This document shows, piece after piece, positions 1-7,400 of a stretch of 34,209 nt of DNA. The stretch lies in NCBI GenBank assembly GCA_019240835.1, contig JAFAXQ010000082.1, positions 1 through 34,209 on the forward strand, given 5' to 3'. The DNA comes from Ktedonobacteraceae bacterium. Lineage in GTDB: Bacteria; Chloroflexota; Ktedonobacteria; Ktedonobacterales; Ktedonobacteraceae. Each line of letters opens with the position of its first letter. Positions within the stretch are counted from its first letter, which is position 1. The notes under the pieces are model-generated. The model was not told where the DNA came from and did no database searches. It worked only from the letters and a program-made list of their open reading frames with translations. Both the position numbers and the translations under genes were made by a program.

Positions 1-364
1 CTCGATCCTCTTTGGGTAGCTTCTTCTTCAGTTCTTTTATGCGCTTATTGTACCATTGGTTCCACGCTTTAAGCGGACGACCGTTAACCAATCGCGGGAC
101 AAAGCCCACACGGTTTGCAGCTATCGCCGCTAAATCCGTGACCCCTAGATCAATCCCAACGCAGAAGGACGGGTCTACCTCAGCTTGCAGACGACTCAAG
201 TTCATCTCGACTTCCTCAAGCATCTCCTCTTCGGTGAGCGGGGCTTCTTCGTAGCTGTCAAAGAAGCACTCCTGTGCCAGGGCTAGCCCTGCTTGAAACT
301 CAGGGTGCTCTAGCAGAGCAGATAATACGGGGACAACGGGTCGGTCGTGCATCTGGTCTGACAT
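1..364 (-). CDS. TnpB-like RuvC fragment fused to an unrelated N-terminal segment (partial, runs off window start)
   Basis: An open frame runs from an ATG at 364 to the window edge (121 codons seen). A strong ribosome site (AAGGAGG, 9 bases upstream) fixes the start. Residues from about 66 on read FCVGIDLGVTDLAAIAANR followed by NGRPLKAWNQWYNKRIKELK, the RuvC-I block of IS200/IS605-family TnpB with its catalytic Asp kept. The first 60 or so residues are acidic (EEAPLTEEEMLEEVEMNLS) and do not resemble the basic RNA-binding start of TnpB, so most of the normal N-terminal half is missing. It could be an in-frame fusion of a small host gene with a transposon remnant, or a domesticated derivative. 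The rest of RuvC lies outside the window, so activity cannot be judged. Confidence 0.7.
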   Translation of the reverse strand, partial: MSDQMHDRPVVPVLSALLEHPEFQAGLALAQECFFDSYEEAPLTEEEMLEEVEMNLSRLQAEVDPSFCVGIDLGVTDLAAIAANRVGFVPRLVNGRPLKAWNQWYNKRIKELKKKLPKEDR

Positions 365-510
365 GATGGTGCGCCTCCTTCATGCGCTTGACAGCTAGAC
401 CCTCGTGCAGGTATCATCCCGCTTGAGAGGCTAGGTCGGTCTTTAGTAGCTGGACTCTCACCGCTGGCTCGGTGTTCATAGCACCAAGCCAGCAATATAT
501 AACTATTGAT

Positions 511-568
511 AGTATAAAACGAACTAGTTTGTCTACACTTGACAAAACAAACTAGTTCGTTTTATACT
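511..568. promoter_or_regulatory. Large inverted repeat carrying two GntR-type operators
   Basis: Positions 511-532 and 547-568 are perfect 22-bp inverted copies separated by 14 bp. Each arm contains a palindromic core: CGAACTAGTTTG at 520-531 and CAAACTAGTTCG at 548-559. A third copy, CAGACTAGTTTG, sits at 1361-1372 in the promoter of the adjacent GntR gene. The shared ACTAGT-centred 12-mer is therefore the likely operator of that regulator (inference). The pair lies between the regulator's 3' end and the TnpB-like open frame, both on the minus strand. Confidence 0.7.
539..568 (+). promoter_or_regulatory. Sigma-70-like promoter inside the operator pair, pointing into the regulator gene
   Basis: TTGACA at 539-544 and TATACT at 563-568 with an 18-bp spacer form a near-consensus promoter on the plus strand. 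The spacer and -10 box are covered by the second operator, so binding would block it. The predicted transcript starts near 575 and runs antisense to the GntR gene; no plus-strand gene follows for about 1 kb. On the minus strand the same repeat gives a TATACT (516-511) but no well-spaced -35. Confidence 0.5.
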
Positions 569-602
569 TCTTCGAGAAATGTTTTTGGGATAGAGTTCAT
601 GC

Positions 603-1352
603 TTAGTCTTGTGTGCTAGAGTAGTCATAGGTCAGTTCACAGAGACTCCCATTCCACACAATCTTTGAGCAAAGGATAATGGTTCCGTTGCTTGCTCGAC
701 CGACACGCATAATTTCCAAGATAGGTGCTTGATTGAGTAACCGCAAGAGATCGCGTTCGCTAGCTGTAGGATAGCGGGCAATAACTCGCTCATGAATCTG
801 TGTATGATAGAGTCCTGTTCTTGCCTTAATTTCCTCTGTAAGAACAAATTCAGGTTCGATTTTCATGCGCTGTAGGAGTTCGTCACCCACTATTTCCCAC
901 GGATAGAATGATTCTATTAAGCGATATGGCTGTGTTTTAGTCCCTTGTCGGCGCGTCCGCCGCACTACCTCCATTCCTTCTGGCACGCCAAAAATGCTGG
1001 CCTCTTCGCTCGACAAGGTGATGCGCTCTGGCTCATCAAGATATTCCACCATTGGTTCAAGCCCTAATCCGCGAACATAGCGGGCAAATGATTCCATCAT
1101 CCCCGGCACGCGGATTGGCGGTGGACTCACTGCAACGGATCGGCCTTGTGCTACAAGAAGCCCTTCAGCTCGCAAAACATTAATGGCTTTATTGATGGTC
1201 TCTGCGGAAGTCCCGAACTCTTTTGCAAACTGGAGACGAGAAGGTAACCTTCCACTGCGTCCATATTCCCCATTTTTGATACGCTGGCGAAGCTCATCCA
1301 GCACTCTATTCACTTTTTCAGGATTATGAGGCACCGCTTCCCCCCGATACAT
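603..1352 (-). CDS. GntR-family transcriptional regulator, HutC/UTRA type
   Basis: 249 residues, the usual length of HutC-subfamily regulators. Residues about 11-75 form the winged helix-turn-helix (LPSRLQFAKEFGTSAETINKAINVLRAEGLL), and 95-240 match the UTRA effector-binding fold (YPTASERDLLRLL, then LEIMRV and a closing strand with LTYDYS). UTRA domains bind small ligands such as sugar phosphates or amino acid derivatives and release the protein from DNA; the ligand here is not evident. The ATG at 1352 lies about 14 bases below the expected transcription start and has no clear Shine-Dalgarno; a GTG six codons in, preceded by a GGGGGAAG tract, is a possible alternative start. Matching operators at 1361-1372, 520-531 and 548-559 suggest autoregulation and control of the flanking region. 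Confidence 0.88.
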   Translation of the reverse strand: MYRGEAVPHNPEKVNRVLDELRQRIKNGEYGRSGRLPSRLQFAKEFGTSAETINKAINVLRAEGLLVAQGRSVAVSPPPIRVPGMMESFARYVRGLGLEPMVEYLDEPERITLSSEEASIFGVPEGMEVVRRTRRQGTKTQPYRLIESFYPWEIVGDELLQRMKIEPEFVLTEEIKARTGLYHTQIHERVIARYPTASERDLLRLLNQAPILEIMRVGRASNGTIILCSKIVWNGSLCELTYDYSSTQD

Positions 1353-1360
1353 TTTAAAAA

Positions 1361-1401
1361 CAGACTAGTTTGATTATATCATCTGACATAATCAGGGTAA
1401 A
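1361..1401 (-). promoter_or_regulatory. Promoter and operator of the GntR gene
   Basis: On the minus strand, TTTACC (1401-1396) and TATAAT (1378-1373) are spaced 17 bp. The operator copy at 1361-1372 lies directly between the -10 box and the start codon, over the expected transcription start. This placement fits repression of its own gene. Confidence 0.6.
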
Positions 1402-1444
1402 GTCTTGTTGGCTAGTAGAAGAGATATGAGAAAACAGGGTAGTT

Positions 1445-1472
1445 TTGGAAGTGAGAAGACATATGCTATACT
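1445..1472 (+). promoter_or_regulatory. Possible promoter for the SDR/methyltransferase run
   Basis: TTGGAA at 1445-1450 and TATACT at 1467-1472, spacer 16 bp. It is the best plus-strand match in the 1353-1667 gap and would leave a leader of about 190 bases. Nothing else was recognised in this gap. Confidence 0.4.
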
Positions 1473-1667
1473 TACATCACAGACGAGGGTTAGGGTAGCC
1501 AGGGCAATCGCATCCAATTTTCAAGAGCCTTACAGAGCGCACACGTATAGCAGAGATTTGTAAGTCGGTTTGTTATGCTGCACCTTGCAGGGCCAACTCC
1601 TAAAATTAGATAGGATTGCCCAGGTGGATGGTGGCGGGCACAAACTTCTTTTGAAGGAAAGTAACAT

Positions 1668-2435
1668 ATGGCAAGTGAACAAGGGAGATCATTAGAGGGC
1701 AGGGTAGCATTAGTAACGGGGAGCGGACAGGGTATAGGCCGCGCAACGGCGATACGACTGGCGCAAGCTGGTGCGGATATTGTCGTGAACTATCGCAGCA
1801 ATACGGCAGCCGCCCTGGCGACCAGAGCAAGTATTGAGGCTCTTTACAGGCGTTGCATCGTGGTTCAAGCCGATGTGAGCCAAGAAGAGGAGGTCACTAG
1901 GCTCTTCTCCCAGGCAAGCCAGCAGCTTGGGCCAATCACTATCCTTGTGAATAATGCCGGTACCACACGCGATAAGCTCATTGTTCAAATGTCTCTCAAC
2001 GATTTTGAGCATGTCATGGATAGCAACTTACGCTCAGCATTTCTCTGCACTAGGGTGGTGCTGCGCGGCATGATGAAGGCACGCTGGGGACGCATCGTCA
2101 ACGTGGCCTCAATAGCAGGGCTTGTTGGCTCTGCTGGACAAGCAAACTACGCTGCTTCCAAAGCAGCGATTGTTGCCCTTACGCTCAGCACCGCCCGCGA
2201 AATGGCCAGTCGCTCCATTACTGTGAATGCCGTCGCTCCTGGCTTCATTCCCACAGAACTGACCTCTACGTTAACAGAACAACAGCGCAAATTCTTGGTT
2301 GACGCAACACCGCTAGGACGCGCAGGCACCGTTGAAGAGGTTGCTGCCACTATTGGCTTCCTGTGCTCTCTAGAAGCAGGATTTATTACGGGGCAGGTGC
2401 TTACTATCGATGGTGGTGCCTCTATGCACATCTAA
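1668..2435 (+). CDS. Short-chain dehydrogenase/reductase, FabG-like (3-oxoacyl-ACP reductase type)
   Basis: 255 residues with the full classical SDR set. The cofactor motif TGSGQGIG (17-24) and the NNAG block (95-98) are present, as is the catalytic tetrad N120, S148, Y161, K165 (YAASK). The C-terminal GQVLTIDGG is also typical. Such enzymes reduce 3-oxoacyl-ACP with NADPH in fatty-acid elongation, but many paralogues act on other ketones, so the substrate is not settled. Ribosome site AAGGAAAG precedes the ATG. A methyltransferase gene follows 72 bp downstream on the same strand, and the two may be co-transcribed. No acyl carrier protein or other fatty-acid gene is nearby, so a secondary-metabolite or detoxification role is also possible. 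Confidence 0.88.
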   Translation: MASEQGRSLEGRVALVTGSGQGIGRATAIRLAQAGADIVVNYRSNTAAALATRASIEALYRRCIVVQADVSQEEEVTRLFSQASQQLGPITILVNNAGTTRDKLIVQMSLNDFEHVMDSNLRSAFLCTRVVLRGMMKARWGRIVNVASIAGLVGSAGQANYAASKAAIVALTLSTAREMASRSITVNAVAPGFIPTELTSTLTEQQRKFLVDATPLGRAGTVEEVAATIGFLCSLEAGFITGQVLTIDGGASMHI

Positions 2436-2507
2436 CTCGTGAAACAATATGGGGACAAATTCCATCTAACACATAAACATCGAGACTGTTACTGAGGAGG
2501 ATATCCC

Positions 2508-3377
2508 ATGGGGTTGATCGAGACCGATGAAACCAATCAGTTTACCTATGAGCACTTTGCTGCCCACGCGCCTTATGTCCAAGTCAATCGTGTGCTTGTC
2601 CAACAAGCACTCGCTCATCTGGCAGCAAAGTCTCAGTTTGCCCCGCTCACTATCGTCGACATGGCCTGTGGCACAGGAGCAGTGACCCGTCTTATCATTG
2701 AGGAATTGGCCCGCCAAGGCTGGCTAGTTCAGGCACATGTGGTAGGAGTCGATCCATCCGCCGAGGCCCTGCGCAGTGCTAAAAAGAGCATAGAGGCAAT
2801 GGAGCTAGATGTCAGAGTAGATTTCTTGCAAGGAGAGGCATCCGATCTGCCTTGTGTGGTGCAGAACGTCGACATAGTCTTCTTTTGCAACGCGATTCAT
2901 CTCATTGCCGATAAGCTGGCTGCATTTCGAGAGATAGCCGCGATTCTGGCCTCCGACGGTATCTTTGCCTGTAACAGCGCATTTTACCAGGGAACCTATG
3001 TCGAGGGGACGGAGCGTTTTTATCGCCTCTGGGTACGTAGGGCTGTAGGTTGGCTAAGAAAAGAACATCCAGAGGTGCAGCTTTCACGGACAACGAAAGC
3101 GATGGCAATGCAATGGCTCACGCCAGAACAATACAGTCATACCCTGCAGCAAGCTGGCTTTGAGCGTGTCCACATGGTACAAACCGATGTACCCCTCTCG
3201 CTCGATGCATTACACGACATTGGGCACTACTGGCTCTTCATTGAAGGGGCACTGCCAGGCGTGCCGCTCGCCTTGGGAGCCAGTGCGCTCGAAACGGCAG
3301 TGTATCAGGCAGGACAGGAGTTAGGCCTGAACGCAGTGTCACGTGCTTGGCTGCAGTTGATTGCGACAAAAAGCTAG
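2508..3377 (+). CDS. Class I SAM-dependent methyltransferase
   Basis: 289 residues. The SAM-binding motif I is clear (TIVDMACGTGAVT, residues 48-60), followed by VVGVDPSAEAL (motif II acid) and a motif IV-like block (NVDIVFFCNAIHLI). The C-terminal third (about 190-289) is helical and family-specific. It resembles the ubiquinone/menaquinone-type and small-molecule methyltransferases, but the substrate cannot be told. A strong ribosome site (GAGGAGG, 7 bases before ATG) sets the start. It follows the SDR gene and precedes the membrane gene, whose start lies just past its stop, so an operon is likely. Confidence 0.85.
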   Translation: MGLIETDETNQFTYEHFAAHAPYVQVNRVLVQQALAHLAAKSQFAPLTIVDMACGTGAVTRLIIEELARQGWLVQAHVVGVDPSAEALRSAKKSIEAMELDVRVDFLQGEASDLPCVVQNVDIVFFCNAIHLIADKLAAFREIAAILASDGIFACNSAFYQGTYVEGTERFYRLWVRRAVGWLRKEHPEVQLSRTTKAMAMQWLTPEQYSHTLQQAGFERVHMVQTDVPLSLDALHDIGHYWLFIEGALPGVPLALGASALETAVYQAGQELGLNAVSRAWLQLIATKS

Positions 3378-3394
3378 CAATTAGGAGAAGAGGC

Positions 3395-4195
3395 ATGCAA
3401 TGGGCGGTAGCTACAGCCGCATTTCTGGCTTCTGCAGTAGAGTTTGTTGAAGCATTCACTATCGTTCTAGTGGTTGGACTTACTATTAATTGGCGCAGTT
3501 CATTGCTTGGTGCATTTGCCGCTGTAGCTACACTCGCGCTTATCGTGGCAACATTAGGCGTGGCACTTGTTCAATTCGTTCCTCTGAATATTTTGCGCCT
3601 TGTTGTGGGGGTATTGCTGGTACTCTTTGGTTTAAAGTGGCTCAAGAAAGCTATTTTGCGTTACAGTGGCCTGAAGGCGCTCCATGATGAAGAAGCCATC
3701 TTTGAAGAGAGGATAGCTGAGATACGGGCACGAGGTGATACGGTTACGTCAAGTATACAGCCCTTTGGCGTCGCGTTGTCATATAAAGCAGTCCTGTTAG
3801 AAGGTCTTGAAGTTGCCTTTATCGTCATCACCTTTGGTAGTAGCGCGGCAAACAGCGTTTGCTCACAGGGGTGTGGCATCGGCTCAGCCAGCATTGGTGC
3901 GCTTGTAGCAGGCGTTCTAGTCATCGTTGTAGGCATGGTAATACGCACGCCACTCAAGCAGATTCCAGAGAACACGCTCAAGTTCATCGTAGGTATTATG
4001 CTTACCGCCTTTGGCACTTTTTGGGCAGGTGAAGGGCTAGGCATCGATTGGCCGTTCGCCGACGCTTTTCTCCTCGCATTGGTAGCAGTCTACCTGTTAG
4101 CATCCTTCATGCTTGTTCTATGGCTCAAACAGATCAGGCAACAGCAGCAAGTGTTGACTACTACTGCATCATCCAGAAAAGAGTTACACTCGTGA
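3395..4195 (+). CDS. Polytopic membrane protein, COG4280-like; ExxE motifs recall FTR1 permeases
   Basis: 266 residues from the ATG at 3395, chosen because AGGAGAAG lies just upstream; an in-frame start at 3347 would overlap the methyltransferase gene and has no ribosome site. About seven hydrophobic segments are visible. Two of them carry matching acidic pairs: E16-F-V-E19 in the first helix and E136-G-L-E139 in the fourth (LLEGLEVAFIVITFG). Paired glutamates in two helices are a hallmark of the FTR1/OFeT iron permeases, so a cation transport role is a reasonable inference, but the family is uncharacterised. A charged loop (100-120) divides two halves, suggesting an internal duplication. Its stop overlaps the start of the next small membrane gene. 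Confidence 0.75.
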   Translation: MQWAVATAAFLASAVEFVEAFTIVLVVGLTINWRSSLLGAFAAVATLALIVATLGVALVQFVPLNILRLVVGVLLVLFGLKWLKKAILRYSGLKALHDEEAIFEERIAEIRARGDTVTSSIQPFGVALSYKAVLLEGLEVAFIVITFGSSAANSVCSQGCGIGSASIGALVAGVLVIVVGMVIRTPLKQIPENTLKFIVGIMLTAFGTFWAGEGLGIDWPFADAFLLALVAVYLLASFMLVLWLKQIRQQQQVLTTTASSRKELHS

Positions 4196-4392
4196 ACGTT
4201 ATCAAAGCAATCTACAACTTTATTGTTGGTGATATGATTATTCTGATTGGCGTTCTTGCTTTAGTACTGCTAGTAGCTTTGCTAAACAATGTCGCTGCAC
4301 TGACCCCTGTACGTGGCATCATTTTTATCGTCGCTGTATTGGGCACACTTGCTGCCTCGCTGAGCCGCGAGGCGAAGGGACAAAGAAAGTAG
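4192..4392 (+). CDS. Small two-helix membrane protein coupled to the COG4280-like gene
   Basis: 66 residues starting at a GTG that overlaps the upstream stop as GTGA, an arrangement typical of translational coupling. The frame is open further upstream, but those codons lie inside the previous gene. Two hydrophobic segments (about 15-34 and 40-57) are followed by a basic tail ending in REAKGQRK. No family is recognised. The tight coupling suggests that it is a subunit or partner of the membrane protein before it. Confidence 0.65.
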   Translation: MNVIKAIYNFIVGDMIILIGVLALVLLVALLNNVAALTPVRGIIFIVAVLGTLAASLSREAKGQRK

Positions 4393-4408
4393 CACCTTTT
4401 CAGTGGTA

Positions 4409-4418
4409 ATGCTATAAT
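4409..4418 (+). promoter_or_regulatory. Extended -10 promoter element for the XRE sensor gene
   Basis: TGCTATAAT is an extended -10 box ending at 4418, with no good -35. Transcription would begin near 4425 and give a short leader that includes GGAGG before the ATG at 4439. Confidence 0.5.
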
Positions 4419-4438
4419 GATGAGGTGGAGGTGCTTTG

Positions 4439-5449
4439 ATGACTACTTCTGAAGATGGGAGAAAAGATACATACGAAGCACAGACGTGGCGCGAGTTGTT
4501 AGGCATAATTACTCGCGATGCAAGAGAAAAACAGCGTATTGCCGAAGAACTAGGAATACGCACTATTACCTTAGGCCGCTGGATCAGCGGCGAATCGGAC
4601 CCCCGTAGCCAGAATCTTCGTCGCCTACTCGAAGTGGTTCCTCACTATCGAGAGCAACTTTTTGATCTGATTAGGGAAGAGGAGGGATTTGAGGAGTTTG
4701 TGGAAAAGACACAGCATGATCCCTCTAAAGAAATCCACACCGAGTTTTATGATAAGGTTCTAGTCGCCCTCGCAACTTCGGCACCACACCTGCGCTTCTG
4801 GTCCATTTGTAATCTTGTCTTTCAACAAGCTATTGGCCAATTGGATCCCGAACGATTGGGGATAGTTATGTGGGTTATTCGCTGCATGCCACCCTCCGGC
4901 CCCCACAAGAAGGTACGGAGCCTGCGCGAAGTTATCGGGATGGGCACTCCTCCCTGGGGTGGTAATCTAGAACAAAAGGGAGTGTTCTTGGGCGCAGAGT
5001 CTCTGGCGGGAAATGTCGTGGCACTGTTCCGCCCTGCTGTTATCGAAAACCTTGACGAGGAGTATAGCCTACCTGCTACGCGCATGGAGTACGAGAAGAG
5101 TGCTGCCGTCTATCCTCTCCTCTATGCCGGACGCATTGCTGGTGTATTCCTTATCTCCAGCACACAGTATAATTACTTCTTGTCACGATCTCGCTCTGCC
5201 CTAGTTCAGGGTTACGCAGACCTACTTGCTCTCGCGTTAGACCCTGAAGACTTTTATGCGCCAAAGGATATCGCTCTAAGCATGATGCGCCCTGAGCAGG
5301 AACAGAAAAAGCTCTTTGTTAATTTCCGTCAACGAGTTGCCAATAGAATGATAGAGGCTTCTCGAAAAGGAGAATATCTCAACAATCTTCAAGCCGACGC
5401 ACTGGTGTGGCAACAGTTGGAAGACGAATTGCTACAAGGCAGCCCTTAG
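4439..5449 (+). CDS. XRE-type DNA-binding protein with GAF-like sensor domain
   Basis: 336 residues from the ATG at 4439 (a TTG one codon earlier is also in frame; GGAGG is placed for either). Residues about 15-70 form a helix-turn-helix of the XRE kind (RIAEELGIRTITLGRWISGESDPR). Residues about 100-285 look like a GAF-type sensor: alternating strands with AESLAGNVVALFRPAV and AAVYPLLYAGRIAGVFLISS, the latter a characteristic GAF core. The C-terminus is helical. No ligand-binding Cys, heme or chromophore site is obvious. A shared bidirectional terminator separates it from the convergent clpP gene. This regulator layout is an informal resemblance to ones reported from Ktedonobacteria; the target genes are unknown. 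Confidence 0.75.
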   Translation: MTTSEDGRKDTYEAQTWRELLGIITRDAREKQRIAEELGIRTITLGRWISGESDPRSQNLRRLLEVVPHYREQLFDLIREEEGFEEFVEKTQHDPSKEIHTEFYDKVLVALATSAPHLRFWSICNLVFQQAIGQLDPERLGIVMWVIRCMPPSGPHKKVRSLREVIGMGTPPWGGNLEQKGVFLGAESLAGNVVALFRPAVIENLDEEYSLPATRMEYEKSAAVYPLLYAGRIAGVFLISSTQYNYFLSRSRSALVQGYADLLALALDPEDFYAPKDIALSMMRPEQEQKKLFVNFRQRVANRMIEASRKGEYLNNLQADALVWQQLEDELLQGSP

Positions 5450-5464
5450 CAAGAGGAGATACCA

Positions 5465-5514
5465 TAACAGAAAAGTGCAGGCAAGATGTATATCCTGCCT
5501 GCATTTCTCTGTTA
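5465..5514. terminator. Bidirectional terminator between XRE sensor gene and clpP
   Basis: Arms 5465-5483 and 5496-5514 pair at 17 of 19 positions around a 12-base loop. The clpP stop codon (5514-5512) is the last triplet of the stem. It lies between two convergent genes and would serve both. Confidence 0.7.
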
Positions 5515-6111
5515 CCTTTCGACTAATGTAAGCACCTCATCAATAATACCGTACTCTTTCGCTTCAGCAGCACTCATGAAAAAGTCACGATCAGTGTCGT
5601 GTTTGATACGGTCGAGTGGTTGACCTGTATGATAGTGAATGATGTTGTTAAGTTCGTCGCGTAGATGTAAAATCTCGCGTGCGTGGATATCAATGTCGGT
5701 CGCCTGCCCACTTAGCCCTCCTTGTAACGGTTGATGCATATGAATGCGAGCATGGGGCAACGAATGACGCCGACCAGGGTCACCAGCCATGAGCAGGATT
5801 GTCCCGAAGCTAGCAGCGTAGCCGACACATGTTGTGACAATTGGGCAAAGAACGCTGCGCATGGTGTCATAGATTCCCAAACCTGCATTCACTGCCCCAC
5901 CAGGGGAGTTGATATACATATTGATTTCTCGCTTACTATCCTCGGCAGCAAGAAACAACAGTTGTGCCACTAGCAGGCTGGCCATGCTATCTTCAATTTG
6001 GCCGTTGACCATAACAATGCGTTCTTTGAGCAGACGTGAGAAAATGTCATAGGCACGTTCGCCACGCCCGGTTGTCTCTACCACAGTGGGAACAAAAAGA
6101 CTCGATACCAT
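5512..6111 (-). CDS. clpP: ATP-dependent Clp protease proteolytic subunit
   Basis: 199 residues, standard ClpP length. The catalytic triad is present: S101 in GYAASFG, H126 in HMHQPLQG, and D176 in [17 protein letters not shown]. Other family signatures are INSPGG (67-72) and [14 protein letters not shown] (135-148). ClpP forms a double heptameric ring and degrades proteins unfolded by ClpX, ClpC or ClpA. Ribosome site AAAGGAG precedes the ATG. No clpX or second clpP is adjacent, so its ATPase partner is encoded elsewhere. A ClgR-like regulator gene lies about 570 bp beyond the clpP start, in the opposite orientation. Confidence 0.97.
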   Translation of the reverse strand: MVSSLFVPTVVETTGRGERAYDIFSRLLKERIVMVNGQIEDSMASLLVAQLLFLAAEDSKREINMYINSPGGAVNAGLGIYDTMRSVLCPIVTTCVGYAASFGTILLMAGDPGRRHSLPHARIHMHQPLQGGLSGQATDIDIHAREILHLRDELNNIIHYHTGQPLDRIKHDTDRDFFMSAAEAKEYGIIDEVLTLVER

Positions 6112-6170
6112 AATAAAACTCCTTTATGGTGTTATGTCGATCTATACGAGTAATCAACAATGGGCACTGC

Positions 6171-6440
6171 TCACTCAGCAACTTGGCGAACAAAGTAGTA
6201 ATGGACAAGCGAGCCTCTTTCCTTTTCATCTAATATGCCTGCCAGTATCCATCCTTCTCGTCCTAGCTTGTTCAACCGCTCTGCATCTACTAATGATTGC
6301 TTATACGTATCTATTGCCAACACATAATATTCCCAGCGCATCGGCTCCGGCGTCACCTTTTCGTAGACCATTGGAATATGAACGGCGAGACGACCCTCTG
6401 GCTTTTCCATCCGTTGGGAAAACACTGATCCTGCAAACAT
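6171..6440 (-). CDS. Small protein, DUF4177-like
   Basis: 89 residues with a good ribosome site (AGAAGGAG) before the ATG. The core reads RWEYYVLAIDTY, then ERLNKLGREGWILAGILD, then VHYYFVRQ. This pattern (strand, helix, Gly-Trp turn, strand, aromatic strand) is that of the small DUF4177 domain, whose function is unknown. It lies upstream of clpP on the same strand, 59 bp from its start, and could share a transcript. Two short GC hairpins lie in its leader at 6459-6469 and 6521-6537; they may regulate it or end transcription from further upstream. Confidence 0.65.
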   Translation of the reverse strand: MFAGSVFSQRMEKPEGRLAVHIPMVYEKVTPEPMRWEYYVLAIDTYKQSLVDAERLNKLGREGWILAGILDEKERGSLVHYYFVRQVAE

Positions 6441-6576
6441 AGCTTCTCCTTCTCACGCCCCCTACGGGGACAGTAGATGTTTTATTGTTGTGTACGTGGG
6501 CTACGCTCGCATCTACCACACCCAACCGTTAGTTGGGGCTGCCGACCTCGCGATACCCCTACAAAGATTACCTGCC

Positions 6577-6660
6577 TTGAATATAACATGCTAATAGTTT
6601 ATACTACTAGCATGTAGATATGCTAACAGCGTGTTTTTTGATAGTTATGCTTTAAGCATA
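6577..6660 (+). promoter_or_regulatory. Promoter of the ClgR-like gene with clustered ATGCTA palindromes
   Basis: TTGAAT (6577-6582) and TATACT (6600-6605) with a 17-bp spacer form a good promoter. Inverted copies CATGCTA (6587-6593) and TAGCATG (6608-6614) flank the -10 box, with another ATGCTA at 6620-6625. A 15-bp palindrome (6646-6660, TATGCTT and AAGCATA arms) lies just before the ribosome site. The layout strongly suggests autoregulation by the XRE protein encoded downstream (inference). Confidence 0.6.
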
Positions 6661-6676
6661 GGAAGGACTCTTCGTC

Positions 6677-7081
6677 ATGGCTGATTTGCAGGAGATCATA
6701 GGGCGGGTCACACGTCGGGAGCGGCAAGACCGCCACTTGAAGATCAAAGAACTGGCAGAGAAAGCGGGAGTCTCTGAAATCTATATTGGAGAAATCGAAC
6801 GGGGACAAAAATATCCCTCTTCTACGGTTCTGGAAAGCATTGCTCACGCATTAGAGCTGGATATAGCAGACTTTCTTGAATTAATGGCTGAAGAGATTCG
6901 TAGTGAGCGCGAGCCACAGATGGTGACGAGTGCTATCGGCTTCACCTTGCCCTCTACTCCGGGTCAGCCACGGCGCGTAGCCGTTAAACGTATCGTGAAT
7001 ATGCTAGGCGAGGGAGATATGGAGAGCGTAGCCAATTTCAGCGCCTTTCTTCTGTCCAGACGCATGACTCCACAAGAATAG
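6677..7081 (+). CDS. XRE-family regulator, ClgR-like
   Basis: 134 residues. Residues about 5-65 form a Cro/C1-type helix-turn-helix (LKIKELAEKAGVSEIYIGEIERGQKYPSSTVLESIAHALE), close in pattern to actinobacterial ClgR, which activates clpP and other protease genes. A flexible tail (about 85-134) ends in a short helix with NMLGEGDMESVANFSAFLLSRR. Ribosome site GGAAGGA lies 9 bases before the ATG. Its location beside clpP supports a ClgR-like job, but ClgR homology is by eye and the tail is unrelated to anything recognised. Confidence 0.75.
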   Translation: MADLQEIIGRVTRRERQDRHLKIKELAEKAGVSEIYIGEIERGQKYPSSTVLESIAHALELDIADFLELMAEEIRSEREPQMVTSAIGFTLPSTPGQPRRVAVKRIVNMLGEGDMESVANFSAFLLSRRMTPQE

Positions 7082-7082
7082 A

Positions 7083-7098
7083 AGCATCATATGATGCT
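7083..7098. terminator. Palindrome after the ClgR-like gene
   Basis: AGCATCATATGATGCT is a perfect 16-bp palindrome 1 base after the stop codon, followed by CCTATTCTT. It sits between convergent genes. It may end transcription weakly or bind a protein. Confidence 0.4.
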
Positions 7099-7118
7099 CC
7101 TATTCTTAAAATGTTCCC

Positions 7119-7331
7119 TTAATGTCCAAACACACCTGCTTGGCCTAGCACGCTGTAGAGCACCAGCAAGCCCATCAGGATCAGGTAAGTGCGCAGCGCG
7201 ATGAGCGAGAATCTCACTCTGGTTGTCATGTGCATGAGTCCCAGCCCTTCGGGAGAGTGCTTCTCCTCGGGCATGTCGTCGAGAGGGTGTACCAGTTCAA
7301 ACATCTCGTGCTCTTTTATGATGATAGCCAT
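7119..7331 (-). CDS. Small single-helix membrane protein downstream of the NRAMP-like gene
   Basis: 70 residues with an acidic/His-rich cytoplasmic start (KEHEMFELVHPLDDMPEEKHSPEG) and one hydrophobic helix (about 41-66). Ribosome site AAAGGCAG precedes the ATG. It lies 69 bp below the NRAMP-like gene on the same strand and is probably co-transcribed. The His/Glu/Asp-rich N-terminus could touch metal ions, but no family is recognised. Confidence 0.6.
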   Translation of the reverse strand: MAIIIKEHEMFELVHPLDDMPEEKHSPEGLGLMHMTTRVRFSLIALRTYLILMGLLVLYSVLGQAGVFGH

Positions 7332-7400
7332 GTCTATATCTGCCTTTCAAGATGTGGTAAAGCATTGTTCATTACGATGAATATATAAATTCATCTTCTA

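Noticed and set aside
310-495. 61-codon minus-strand frame over the start of the TnpB-like frame
   Set aside because: No ribosome site or family pattern; the overlapping frame from 364 has both.
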